A stretch of 43,554 bases of DNA, from the NCBI GenBank assembly GCA_019912845.1, contig JAIOHU010000031.1, forward strand, positions 1-43,554, given 5' to 3'. This DNA comes from a bacterium. GTDB lineage: Bacteria > Electryoneota > Electryoneia > Electryoneales > Electryoneaceae. The stretch's first letter is position 1; every line of letters begins with the position of its first letter. The notes under the pieces were generated by a model. That model was not told the origin of the DNA. It did no database searches and worked only from the letters and a program-made list of their open reading frames with translations. A program made the position numbers and the translations under genes. Of this stretch, positions 36,087 to 43,554 are shown in pieces.

Positions 36087-36299
36087 CTACTTTCCATCCT
36101 TCTCATACTTCAAAATGTCCCCCGGTTCGCAACCAAGTTCCTTACATATAGCTTCCAGCGTACTGAAACGGATAGCCTTGGCTTTGTTCGTCTTTAGGAT
36201 AGAGAGGTTTGCCAGTGTCAAACCGACTCGCTCGGAAAGTTCAGTCAGCGTCATTCCTCGTTCAAGGAGGATTCGATCAAGTGTGCATACTATCGCCAT
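36087..36299 (-). CDS. Small XRE/Cro-type HTH regulator (YozG-like)
   Basis: The 70-residue protein is little more than a helix-turn-helix: LDRILLERGMTLTELSERVG, then LTLANLSILKTNKAKAIRFS with TLEAICKELGCEPGDIL. This is the compact YozG-type Cro/CI family member. The start ATG has GGGAGG 4 nt upstream. It begins 9 bp after the stop of a DUF2975 membrane protein, the standard partner of this regulator type, so both are co-transcribed from the promoter left of 36941 on the minus strand. Known pairs suggest the regulator controls its own operon, with the membrane protein modulating it. Confidence 0.9.
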   Translation of the reverse strand: MAIVCTLDRILLERGMTLTELSERVGLTLANLSILKTNKAKAIRFSTLEAICKELGCEPGDILKYEKDGK

Positions 36300-36308
36300 G
36301 AATCCTCC

Positions 36309-36941
36309 CTATACCGTTAAATCGCTGTCATGTTGCAGTTCTGCTCCGCGACGGAATATCTGGGACAACATCAGTAGAAACAATCCGGTGAGATACTCTG
36401 TAATATTTGGTCCGATATTTGACAAATAGTGAAATTGCAATCCTTCGACTTGGATCATCTTTGATGCCTGATGAATCATAAGAGGTCCCAAAACAAAATC
36501 GTTAATCGTTGTTCCAATTAAAAGTATAGCCCCGAGTTTCAACAATCGTTTTGAATTCATCGGATCAAATGGTTTATCCACGAGGTAGCTACCCAGGATA
36601 TCGTGGAGCAATCGTATGATATAAATCCAGATGAAAACAAAACCGAAATAACTTATCCCAGCTATCCAGCGCAAAGGGATGGGGGCTGAATCAACTTTTA
36701 ATGATCCCATATCAACAGCTAAAACTGTAGATTGATCAGATAACACTGGAAATAGCTTCCCTACCGCATCTCCCTCCAAATAAAATGAAACTGGAATAAA
36801 AGTGAATAACCCCAGTCCCAAAACTGTATCCAGCGTAAGGAAACCGCCAACAAAAAATGAAAAGAAATAAACAATCCACAATAGTGACATCCCAGCTTTC
36901 AAGAGTTTCGCATAGGGCGGTGAGTACGTATTCGCTTCCAT
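36309..36941 (-). CDS. DUF2975 membrane protein
   Basis: I start at ATG 36939-36941 (MEANTYSPPYAKLLKAGMSL), which has the strong site GAGGAGGAG just upstream; an ATG six codons earlier contains that site inside its own reading frame. The 210-residue protein has four hydrophobic segments (LLWIVYFFSFFVGGFLTLDT; VLGLGLFTFIPVSFYL; WIAGISYFGFVFIWIYIIRL; LLKLGAILLIGTTINDFVLG). The family motif around LVDKPFDPMNSKRLLKLGAI is typical of DUF2975. Its biochemical role is not established; members occur beside YozG-like regulators, as here. Confidence 0.88.
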   Translation of the reverse strand: MEANTYSPPYAKLLKAGMSLLWIVYFFSFFVGGFLTLDTVLGLGLFTFIPVSFYLEGDAVGKLFPVLSDQSTVLAVDMGSLKVDSAPIPLRWIAGISYFGFVFIWIYIIRLLHDILGSYLVDKPFDPMNSKRLLKLGAILLIGTTINDFVLGPLMIHQASKMIQVEGLQFHYLSNIGPNITEYLTGLFLLMLSQIFRRGAELQHDSDLTV

Positions 36942-37032
36942 TTTCTCCTCCTCTTTCATATCCGCTTGCTATCAGGAGTACAATCAATTTCAAGATATTG
37001 GATGATGCTGTTTATTGAATATCGATATATTC

Positions 37033-37049
37033 TTATTGATAATCAATAA
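37033..37049. promoter_or_regulatory. 17-bp perfect palindrome upstream of the DUF2975/XRE operon
   Basis: TTATTGAT-A-ATCAATAA is a perfect inverted repeat about 92 bp upstream of the DUF2975 start. A second, wider inverted pair, TTTATTGA (37011-37018) and TCAATAAA (37043-37050), shares its right arm. It is a good candidate operator for the XRE protein; it also resembles a Fur box at the core TGATAATCA. Confidence 0.5.
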
Positions 37050-37165
37050 ACTGAACTGCAAAGAGAGAATAATTTCCTTCGCGGGAGGAGACGGTTTTCT
37101 TAAACATGAAGCAGGATTGTATGTCGCTTTAAAGGTGTAATCATATACTAATCCATTTGAACCAT

Positions 37166-38461
37166 CTACTTCATTTCAACAGATTGACCATCTTTCAGGT
37201 AGAGTAAATTGTCAGCGATTTTTTCAAACTCTTTCGGTGAAAACGTATGCATTGGGATCACTTTTCCCGGGTTCAGGGCTTCGATAAGTAGTTTGATCTG
37301 GGCAGAAGTTGCATGACCACTGGTGTGCAGGTGCTCAATAGAAAGACCGTATTTTTCGGCGTATGGCTTCACATGCTTACTCTTTTGCAGATAACCGTTC
37401 CACATTGACCAGAACAGACGAGGTTTAATGTTGTGCGGCAGGTGTTTCATCAACTGCATGAAAGTTGCATTGTCACGTGTCAGAATGAGAGTATTAGGCG
37501 ATAGAACTTTCAACTCATCCATAGATATTCGCTTGGCTTTAATCTTGTACAGGAAGTTATTCTCATTACCCTCAACAAGGAAATCAGCATGACCTTTCCA
37601 GTATTTGATTCGGATGTTTTCCCAATCAGCTTGGGGTAGCGAATCGGATAACGGCTTCAGTTTTTCAAGGATGTAAGCCGTGTATAGGTCAATGATCAGG
37701 ATCCTTCCAGAGCGTTTGCAGGAACGAAACGCTGTCACGAGACGATCAATGTTCTGCCCGGAGGCAAACAGGAAAACTGGTTGATTTGAATCACGCAGAA
37801 TTTTCACCAATTGCTCTTCAAGGTCTTGCTCCTGCACTGGTTGCTCTTCCAATCGGTCGAGCATGGTACCTTCGCAGATCATGTAGTCAATGCTCCCAGG
37901 CGGATTCTTAATCAGGTTTTCATAGACAACTTTTTTCCTGCCAGTAGCTCTAAAATCACCAGTATAGAATAATCGTTTTCCTCCACCTTCAATCAGAAAA
38001 GCAACAGCATCTGGTGCGGAATGATCGACAAGATAGGGTGTTACTTCGAATGGGCCTACTTTGATTTTCTTCCACACTTCAACGATTCTGGTATTTACAA
38101 GCATGGGGGTCTTTGGGGGAAAGATCGAGCTGACCTTCAGAAGTGCTTCAGTCCCGAAGGTCATGTAGACAGGTATAGCTGGATTCAGAAAACGAAGAAA
38201 ACCTGAATGGTCAGTATGCGCATGTGATAATAGCACCGCTGCTTCAGTTGGTTCTCCACCTCCATAAATCCGGTGAATATTTGGAAGGATACCATCACTT
38301 ATAAATTCTTCGATTGATTTCCCAGCTGGCAGGACAAAATCGTCCCCATCATTTCCAACCAACGGCATTCCAAAGTCGAGTAGCAGATGGAAACCATCCA
38401 GCTCCAGCTCAACGCTGGAGCCACCAATTTCGTGTGTTCCACGATGGATTGTCAAGATCAC
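37166..38461 (-). CDS. Metallo-beta-lactamase/beta-CASP nuclease-like protein
   Basis: The frame opens at 38533, inside the preceding gene. I place the start at GTG 38459-38461 (MILTIHRGTHEIGGSSVELE), where the fold begins, 10 bp after the upstream stop, with a weak GGA site. This gives 431 residues. The metal-binding HxHxDH is HAHTDH (80-85), with further ligands in VDHSAPDA and YTGDFR (Asp169). A beta-CASP region follows (PVFLFASGQNIDRLVTAFRS; LIIDLYTAYILEKL), then the terminal HTSGHA (379-384) and VIPMHTF. This is the RNase J/CPSF73-type arrangement, normally acting on RNA or DNA ends. It is the last gene of the three-gene minus-strand operon described in the findings. Confidence 0.9.
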   Translation of the reverse strand: MILTIHRGTHEIGGSSVELELDGFHLLLDFGMPLVGNDGDDFVLPAGKSIEEFISDGILPNIHRIYGGGEPTEAAVLLSHAHTDHSGFLRFLNPAIPVYMTFGTEALLKVSSIFPPKTPMLVNTRIVEVWKKIKVGPFEVTPYLVDHSAPDAVAFLIEGGGKRLFYTGDFRATGRKKVVYENLIKNPPGSIDYMICEGTMLDRLEEQPVQEQDLEEQLVKILRDSNQPVFLFASGQNIDRLVTAFRSCKRSGRILIIDLYTAYILEKLKPLSDSLPQADWENIRIKYWKGHADFLVEGNENNFLYKIKAKRISMDELKVLSPNTLILTRDNATFMQLMKHLPHNIKPRLFWSMWNGYLQKSKHVKPYAEKYGLSIEHLHTSGHATSAQIKLLIEALNPGKVIPMHTFSPKEFEKIADNLLYLKDGQSVEMK

Positions 38462-38471
38462 AATTATTCCA

Positions 38472-39410
38472 TTATTTCTTTGCCGATTTTGTTCTATTCC
38501 AAATTGTATTTGCGTCCAAATTATTTGGACCACCTACCATATATAAATGAATGCCTTCATAGATATTTCCATATCCATGTTCACTATCTGAACCTAGGAA
38601 CATATTCTTAAATGCTTGGCGTTGAGGACTATCAAAGCCATAGATGATAAGCCCCACATTTGTGTCCACACCCTTTACCTCTGGAAGAGAAGTTCTAAAT
38701 ATTTCGTTCATTATAATCCGTTGCTTATTGTAAGCTCCTACAATCTCATCCTCTCTTTTCTCAACTTGCTTGTTATAACCATTCATTTGTTTCCACACAG
38801 AGAGGTTCTTTTGAGTTTTCGATCTAGTTTCTTGATTACTAAAATGCTTTGCCTCAATGAATCTCAATTGCCCCGTTGATTTTTTGAAAAGAAGCATATC
38901 AATCCTTTCCTGAGATCGCTTTTTGACACTTCCAGAAGGAATCTCTACATCATCGCTGGGATCACGAGTAAACTGGACTTCTAAATCAATCACAATGACA
39001 TCTGAATTTGTTGAACTGGCGAACGAGTAGTTGTGGAGAAGTTTTGAAAGCTCTGCGCCCTCTTTTCCCGCGAAGACTGCACAGTTCTCTTTTATCCCCT
39101 CATAGGCATCTTCAAAAGAGGCTGGGATGGATACCTTCCTTTCTCTGCCTTGAGTATAATTTTTTGAATAGACATAATCTCCATTACCCTCTAACTCAAG
39201 AACAGAAGCATATTTTACATGGGTGTAAAATCCGTTTTTATCATAAGAGAAAAGTTTTCCGCCATGATGATAAAAATCCATTCTCTGGCGGCGTATTGCA
39301 GGAAACACCAAACCCTTTTTGATGTCTGGAAGCAGGCAGTTCACAAAGAGAGACTCGCTTCTAAGTTTTTGTACCAGATCATTGTTGAATGATCGCTCAA
39401 ACTTTGACAT
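38472..39410 (-). CDS. PD-(D/E)XK nuclease-like protein
   Basis: I start at ATG 39408-39410 (MSKFERSFNNDLVQKLRSES), with AGGGG 7 nt upstream; the frame reaches 39434 over the neighbour's stop. The protein has 312 residues. The centre contains a restriction-endonuclease-like active site: an acidic strand VIVIDLEVQF (138-147), RIDMLLF with Asp171, then after a short turn LRFIEAKHFSN with Glu186 and Lys188, the E-x-K. The following helix is rich in Asn, Gln and Lys (VWKQMNGYNKQVEKREDEIV), as in several nuclease families. The N- and C-terminal parts are unrecognised. It is flanked at 10 and 13 bp by its operon partners. I infer a nuclease; cleavage is not shown by sequence alone. Confidence 0.7.
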   Translation of the reverse strand: MSKFERSFNNDLVQKLRSESLFVNCLLPDIKKGLVFPAIRRQRMDFYHHGGKLFSYDKNGFYTHVKYASVLELEGNGDYVYSKNYTQGRERKVSIPASFEDAYEGIKENCAVFAGKEGAELSKLLHNYSFASSTNSDVIVIDLEVQFTRDPSDDVEIPSGSVKKRSQERIDMLLFKKSTGQLRFIEAKHFSNQETRSKTQKNLSVWKQMNGYNKQVEKREDEIVGAYNKQRIIMNEIFRTSLPEVKGVDTNVGLIIYGFDSPQRQAFKNMFLGSDSEHGYGNIYEGIHLYMVGGPNNLDANTIWNRTKSAKK

Positions 39411-39423
39411 AATATTACCCCTT

Positions 39424-40059
39424 TTAAAAAACATTCAGTATCTGATTTATCATCTTCACTGCTAATTTATTTAGATCAAACCCATCTTCACCTGTTTCTT
39501 CAATGTAACTGATTGCAGTCTCAACATTCGCTAAATAGAGCGATGGATTATCCCCGCAAATTGTTCTTAATCGTTCTATCAGCCAGACAATTGCTTGAGC
39601 ATGCCTGGTTACAATAACTCTGTCAGCATAGTTGGCACGGTTGGGATAAGAAGTTATAATTGTGCCTGCAGTGCCCCACTCAAACTGTGGGTGTACTTTA
39701 CGAATTTCTTCTGAACTGCTTAACTTCATGCAACCCGTTTCAATATCTGATTTGAATTGTTCAAGCTCTCTCCTGATTGCGAATTTTGAATCTCTTTCTT
39801 CTTCGAGGGCAGGTTCTACAACCAATTCCCGCAGAAGATCATTAACAAAATCAAACATACTCGAGATAGAAAGCTTCAGGGCATTTGCCTGATCCTTGTC
39901 GTCAGACAGAAGCTCATTAAAGATCGCCAGTACCCTGCTTCGCTGATTGCGCAGCCAGCCTTCATCCACGATAGATGAAACGTCAGAATCTCCACTCACC
40001 CGAAAATCGTGTAAGCATTGTTTAAATATGCGGTTTTGATCAGCCGTCGATATTGCCAT
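39424..40059 (-). CDS. Unknown helical protein, first gene of the minus-strand operon
   Basis: I start at ATG 40057-40059 (MAISTADQNRIFKQCLHDFR), with a strong GGGAGG 5 nt upstream; the frame extends to 40089. The protein has 211 residues. I do not recognise a family. It is acidic, predicted mostly helical, with no signal peptide or membrane segment. Notable stretches are ALKLSISSMFDFVNDLLREL, VVEPALEEERDSKFAIRREL, and in the second half HPQFEWGTAGTIITSYPNRA with VIVTRHAQAIVWLIERLRTI. It is followed 13 bp later by the nuclease-like gene, so it probably acts with it, perhaps as specificity or immunity subunit; that is inference. Confidence 0.7.
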   Translation of the reverse strand: MAISTADQNRIFKQCLHDFRVSGDSDVSSIVDEGWLRNQRSRVLAIFNELLSDDKDQANALKLSISSMFDFVNDLLRELVVEPALEEERDSKFAIRRELEQFKSDIETGCMKLSSSEEIRKVHPQFEWGTAGTIITSYPNRANYADRVIVTRHAQAIVWLIERLRTICGDNPSLYLANVETAISYIEETGEDGFDLNKLAVKMINQILNVF

Positions 40060-40266
40060 ATTGCCTCCCTGTTGAAATCTTTTTATCAATCAAGAATCAG
40101 AAAATCATCAAAGACAATGTTCCAGAGACTTGAATAATATTTTCTCAGCTAGATTTTAGTTTGTGAAATATATCTTTATCTTGAATTTAGTGATCAGATT
40201 GACGATTATTGACAAACGGGCTACGTAGCCTCTCTATTGATACTCAACTATCTGAAAGAGGACAAT
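40060..40266. promoter_or_regulatory. Divergent intergenic control region with 12-bp palindrome
   Basis: Both arms of the 37-43 kb locus start from this 207-bp AT-rich region. At 40219-40230 it holds GGCTACGTAGCC, a perfect palindrome 36 bp before the WYL regulator ATG. TTGACA at 40209-40214 is a possible -35 element for the rightward promoter, with the palindrome falling just downstream of it, where a bound repressor would block. No good -10 at standard spacing is visible. Confidence 0.5.
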
Positions 40267-41256
40267 ATGGCAGAACTTAAACCACTGGAACGCGCATTAC
40301 GAATCCTTCAGCGACTCAGCACTCATGATCGTGTCACAGTGAACGAGCTATACAGACTGTTCGATGGACGAGAAAGTGTACGTTCCATTCAAAGGTCTCT
40401 TGATACCATTCAAAGCTCAAACATTCCATTGAAAGTTGAGAGTGGTCCACATAATGAATACATGTACACACTACATCGAGCATTCGATTACATACCTCAG
40501 CTCCTTGAACCGGGTGAAATGTTAGCAACGATGTTTCTTGCGCCTTTTATTTCATTTTTCGAAGGCACCAGGGTCGGCGAAGATATCCAGGCAGCGTTTA
40601 AGAAGATTGATCACCTGATGCCTTCAGATAGTATAGCTTTTACCTCGGCATTACATGGACTTGGGGAATCCTTTCGTTGGCAGGAACCCGGTAAAGTACA
40701 ACTTACACAACAGCATGATTTCCTGACTCAACTGATGAGGGCAGTCACGGAAAATCGGAAGTGTCATGTTCAATATACTGCTCGTGGCGAGAGAAAATCA
40801 AAGGAATTTGATTTCTGCCCATATTCTTTGCTTTTTCACACAGGTGGAATCTATGTTGTAGTTAACATCCCACCCCACGACAATTTTTTTTACATCGCTG
40901 TTCAACGAATAAAATCACTGAAAGTAGCAGATGATCATTTTGAACGCAGACCTGAGTTCAGCCTTGAAGAGTTTTTGGAGCATAATTTTGGAATCTGGAG
41001 TGGAAAACCGACTAAGGTTCATCTGCTTTTTGCACCTCAAGCCGCTCCTTCTATCGAGGAACGCAACTGGCATCCAAGCCAGAAAATAAGAAAACGAGAG
41101 AACGGAAAAGTGGAACTCACTATGAATCTCGGGATATCTGAAGAGTTTATTGCCTGGATATTGAGATGGGGGCAATTTGTAGAGGTAATCGAACCTGCTT
41201 CGCTTCGGGATCAAATTCGTAGTCGTTTAGAATCCGCTCTCAGTATCTACAAGTAG
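40267..41256 (+). CDS. WYL-domain transcriptional regulator
   Basis: I start at ATG 40267 (MAELKPLERALRILQRLSTH), with GAGG 5 nt upstream; a TTG 30 bp earlier is in frame but unsupported. The protein has 329 residues. The N-terminal winged helix-turn-helix (about 1-70) contains VTVNELYRLFDGRESVRSIQ and RSLDTIQSSNIPLKVESG. The WYL domain (about 150-225) includes HVQYTARGERKSKEFDFCPY and SLLFHTGGIYVVV, where the eponymous WYL reads IYV. A WCX-type C-terminal extension (about 240-325) ends EVIEPASLRDQIRSRLESAL. WYL proteins sense nucleic-acid-derived ligands and often regulate defence loci (CRISPR, BREX, CBASS). It lies divergent from the nuclease operon and 90 bp before the ATPase gene. Confidence 0.92.
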   Translation: MAELKPLERALRILQRLSTHDRVTVNELYRLFDGRESVRSIQRSLDTIQSSNIPLKVESGPHNEYMYTLHRAFDYIPQLLEPGEMLATMFLAPFISFFEGTRVGEDIQAAFKKIDHLMPSDSIAFTSALHGLGESFRWQEPGKVQLTQQHDFLTQLMRAVTENRKCHVQYTARGERKSKEFDFCPYSLLFHTGGIYVVVNIPPHDNFFYIAVQRIKSLKVADDHFERRPEFSLEEFLEHNFGIWSGKPTKVHLLFAPQAAPSIEERNWHPSQKIRKRENGKVELTMNLGISEEFIAWILRWGQFVEVIEPASLRDQIRSRLESALSIYK

Positions 41257-41346
41257 ATAGTCTTATATCGTCGTTCTGCTGTATTTCATTCTAACAACGC
41301 TGCATCCTACCCGTGTGTTTACTCCAAAAAGAGGTACAAGTACAAG

Positions 41347-43212
41347 ATGAATACCAATCAATATGATACAGCACGCCATCTACTGTCAATTGCAGAAGAG
41401 GTTGAAAAATACAACGACAACCTGGGCAAACAGGATTCCCTTTCTGAGCTGATATTGACACAGGCTACACATGATGACATCCTTTTTGTATGTAATATTT
41501 TAGAACAGTATTCGCTGACGGTTGAAGACATACTGATCATTGCTGTTGTGTTTAAAGCCTACATTCTAGATGCAGACAGGAAAGTCCGTTCACTGGAAAT
41601 TGTGAACAAGATTTTTCCAGAATTTGATAGAAGAATGGAAGCATTACTGAGTTTGCAGTCGCTAATTCGACGTAGTATTCTCGACCTGCGTGATGTTTCA
41701 ACGAGTTTCAAAAACATCAGTGTTGTAGTTAAAAATCAAGAAAGCCATTACAGTTTAACACAGATTATCGGATCATCACTAATTCTTCAGGAATCATTTC
41801 TCAACGAAGTGCTTTGCGAAAAATCTGAATCCCTATCACTTCAGAATCAGCCTTATTCTGACAATCGTGAGTTCCTTGAAGGTTATTTCAAATATATTAG
41901 TGCTTTAAAGGAATTAAGGCGTTGGATCAAGATCTACCACGATGATATGATTGACTGTTCGGAAGAAATTGCTCGAATCCGTACTGCCAAAGAATTACAT
42001 AACTCCAGACTCAGATATTCGGAGTTGCGATTCCCCTTCACCGAATTTGCTGAAGACGAAAGTCTTGACGAAAATGAACAAAACTTGATCATGTATATGC
42101 TACGTGAAGAGTTGGATGGTAACGATTGCACACTAAATGAGCTACTTGATTTTTTGAGCAATGATCGTTTCGAACAACATCAAATGAAGTTTTACTTTGA
42201 ACCACAATCTAAGATCATCAGTAGAGGGCTGGTGGAAATGAGTGAGGGTGGCAACCTTGCTATGCATAGTGATGAGGTACGTTTAGCTCCGGATATAAGT
42301 CGTAGACTTCTATGTCGTAAACCCGAAGGGGACAACGAACAGCTTCAGCTTATACTGCGAGGTGAGGAGATGTTTGATGTGGTTAACCCTACGAAAACAT
42401 TTGATGATGTTATCCTTGCAGAGGATATTCGCACTAAAATTGAGACTGCTGCAATGCGATATCAAGTTGATGTAGACAGCAAACTTCGAGCATGGGGAAT
42501 CGACAAATCACCTGAAGGACTTCGAGTTGGTGAAAATGATGAGGCACCTTTACTCTTACTCTTCTCGGGACTTTCAGGTACTGGCAAAACCATTTCTGCT
42601 GAAGCTTTCGCGGAAAGATTAGGGAAGAAATTGATCGTCACAGATATCAGCCGTATGCTTTCGAAGTGGGTTGGTGATAGCCAGAAAAGCGTACACAGAT
42701 TATTCTACCTTTTTGACCGGATCATTCGCCGATGTGAAAATCCACCCGTTCTTTTATTAAACGAATGTGATCAATTTCTGAGCAAACGTGACAGCAGCAA
42801 TAATACATCTGTTGACCGTATGTTTCATCAAATGCAGAATCTTTTCCTCGAAGGATTTGAGCGTATCAGAGGAGTGTTAATCGCGACCACAAACCTTGCA
42901 GATAGTATAGATGAAGCCTTTAGTAGACGATTTCATATGAAGCTCGAATTCCCTAAACCCGGTAAAGCAGAAAGATTGGCATTGTGGAAGCTACATATTT
43001 CCAGCAGCATCCCACAAGATAAGAACCTGGAATTGGAAAAATTGGCTAGTAAGTTCGAATTGACTGGCGGTCAAATTGCGCTTATCACTCGTAATGCTGC
43101 GATTGATGTTGCCGTCAACAATTATCCCTTAACTGCTTTGAAGCTAAGAGAATTCTGCCATATGGAAATCAACAGTTCTCTGACTGGTAACAGGAAAATT
43201 ATAGGATTCTAA
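41347..43212 (+). CDS. AAA+ ATPase with large unknown N-terminal region
   Basis: The protein has 621 residues. Residues 1-340 are helical and unrecognised (for example FVCNILEQYSLTVEDILIIA and FEDRR-like acidic stretches); 390-600 is a classic AAA+ module. Walker A is GLSGTGKT (408-415), the pore-loop-like MLSKWVGDSQKSV follows, Walker B is VLLLNE (468-473) with Asn in place of the usual Asp, sensor 1 is ATTN (Asn516), arginine fingers are in SRRFH (527-528), and the sensor-2 region is ELTGGQIALITRNAA. This is the single-ring, substrate-threading or remodelling type. The ATG at 41347 has GAGG only at 12 nt. It is probably co-transcribed with the WYL gene. There are no membrane segments, so it is cytosolic. 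Confidence 0.88.
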   Translation: MNTNQYDTARHLLSIAEEVEKYNDNLGKQDSLSELILTQATHDDILFVCNILEQYSLTVEDILIIAVVFKAYILDADRKVRSLEIVNKIFPEFDRRMEALLSLQSLIRRSILDLRDVSTSFKNISVVVKNQESHYSLTQIIGSSLILQESFLNEVLCEKSESLSLQNQPYSDNREFLEGYFKYISALKELRRWIKIYHDDMIDCSEEIARIRTAKELHNSRLRYSELRFPFTEFAEDESLDENEQNLIMYMLREELDGNDCTLNELLDFLSNDRFEQHQMKFYFEPQSKIISRGLVEMSEGGNLAMHSDEVRLAPDISRRLLCRKPEGDNEQLQLILRGEEMFDVVNPTKTFDDVILAEDIRTKIETAAMRYQVDVDSKLRAWGIDKSPEGLRVGENDEAPLLLLFSGLSGTGKTISAEAFAERLGKKLIVTDISRMLSKWVGDSQKSVHRLFYLFDRIIRRCENPPVLLLNECDQFLSKRDSSNNTSVDRMFHQMQNLFLEGFERIRGVLIATTNLADSIDEAFSRRFHMKLEFPKPGKAERLALWKLHISSSIPQDKNLELEKLASKFELTGGQIALITRNAAIDVAVNNYPLTALKLREFCHMEINSSLTGNRKIIGF

Positions 43213-43252
43213 TGGCGATAATATTTACTGATATAGGCTTGACTAAAATATA

Positions 43253-43554
43253 TCAAACAAAGGTCTTTACGATTTCTTTGTGTAAGCCTTGCAGTTCACT
43301 GTAGGCGGAATTGATTTCAGCGATTTTGTCTTGCAGTTTTTTCATCAGCTTTTGTTTTTCGAGACCATTGCGCAAAATGATCAACAAGTCATCGTTGGAC
43401 CATGGTTTTTCGATATACTGGAACAAACCGACTTCGTTTATTGCTTTGATGGCATTTTCCTTGTCGGCGTAACCGGTGAGGATGATTCTGGGGATTTCGG
43501 GTTTGACATCGCGTACTTTTCCCAGGAAACTGATACCGTCCATTTCGGGCATCA
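43253..43554 (-). CDS. Response regulator receiver domain, N-terminus outside window
   Basis: The open frame runs off the right edge. What is visible is the C-terminal two thirds of a receiver domain: MPEMDGISFLGKVRDVKPEI (the conserved loop just after the phospho-acceptor Asp, which lies outside), IILTGYADKENAIKAINEVG with the switch Thr, and the conserved Lys in YIEKPWSNDD. After the last receiver helix comes a coiled coil (KLMKKLQDKIAEINSAYSEL) and the protein ends at KTFV, so there is no DNA-binding or HD-GYP output domain. It is a single-domain regulator that probably acts by protein contact. It is convergent with the ATPase gene, 40 bp away. Confidence 0.88.
   Translation of the reverse strand, partial: MPEMDGISFLGKVRDVKPEIPRIILTGYADKENAIKAINEVGLFQYIEKPWSNDDLLIILRNGLEKQKLMKKLQDKIAEINSAYSELQGLHKEIVKTFV

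Noticed and set aside
36087-36941. XRE/DUF2975 pair as part of the 37-43 kb candidate system
   Set aside because: It forms its own operon of a widely occurring pairing, is separated from the nuclease operon by 224 bp with its own promoter region, and the combination needs no further partner.
38462-38533. N-terminal extension of the beta-CASP protein to 38533
   Set aside because: It overlaps the end of the upstream gene and lies before the first strand of the fold; GTG 38461 fits better, though it is not proven.

Overview
The window looks like a chromosomal piece from an uncultured bacterium of the FCB superphylum (Fibrobacterota-Chlorobiota-Bacteroidota and allied candidate phyla). This rests on C-terminal type IX secretion sorting domains of the YPNPFN type in two large surface proteins, on LVIVD beta-propeller proteins, on a Reg_prop/Y_Y_Y sensor, and on diderm envelope genes (TolC-type outer-membrane protein, Kdo transferase, heptosyltransferase-like enzyme). 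The base composition looks moderate. I cannot fix the phylum from the sequence alone, and I see no rRNA, tRNA, CRISPR array or insertion sequence.

Layout. 0-13.7 kb: envelope and surface genes. These are a partial LVIVD protein, a secreted S9 peptidase, a 920-residue type IX cargo protein, an orphan Reg_prop/Y_Y_Y membrane sensor, two adjacent OmpL47/Ig-like repeat proteins (the second interrupted by an in-frame TAA) and a PH-SHOCT protein. 13.7-19.9 kb: a five-gene MacAB-TolC-like operon on the minus strand (TolC, adaptor, ATPase, permease, permease). 20-24 kb: a Yip1 membrane protein, a TauE/SafE permease and an ALDH7-type dehydrogenase. 24-31.9 kb: a tightly packed plus-strand housekeeping run (smpB, polyprenyl synthase, apbE lipoprotein, GT9, waaA, double-NBD ECF-type ATPase), then ackA. 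32.5-35.7 kb: a 1060-residue LVIVD surface protein. 36-37 kb: an XRE/DUF2975 pair.

The most interesting part is 37.2-43.2 kb. A three-gene minus-strand operon encodes an unknown 211-residue helical protein, a PD-(D/E)XK nuclease-like protein and a metallo-beta-lactamase/beta-CASP nuclease. It diverges from a WYL-domain regulator and a 621-residue protein with a C-terminal AAA+ ATPase. The two arms share a 207-bp intergenic region that carries a perfect 12-bp palindrome. Two nuclease-like proteins, an AAA+ motor and a WYL regulator in divergent arms resemble the composition of prokaryotic defence loci, and I do not recognise the set as a named system. The function is inference.

Several dispersed non-coding repeats punctuate the window. 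They are a hairpin family (ATGCCAGC...GCTGGCAT; four sites, one a triple cluster), a longer element of about 168 bp built on that hairpin and present twice in direct orientation 23 kb apart, and a two-palindrome element (CTTGGGAC/GTCCCAAG plus CTGGAT/ATCCAG) present three times in both orientations.
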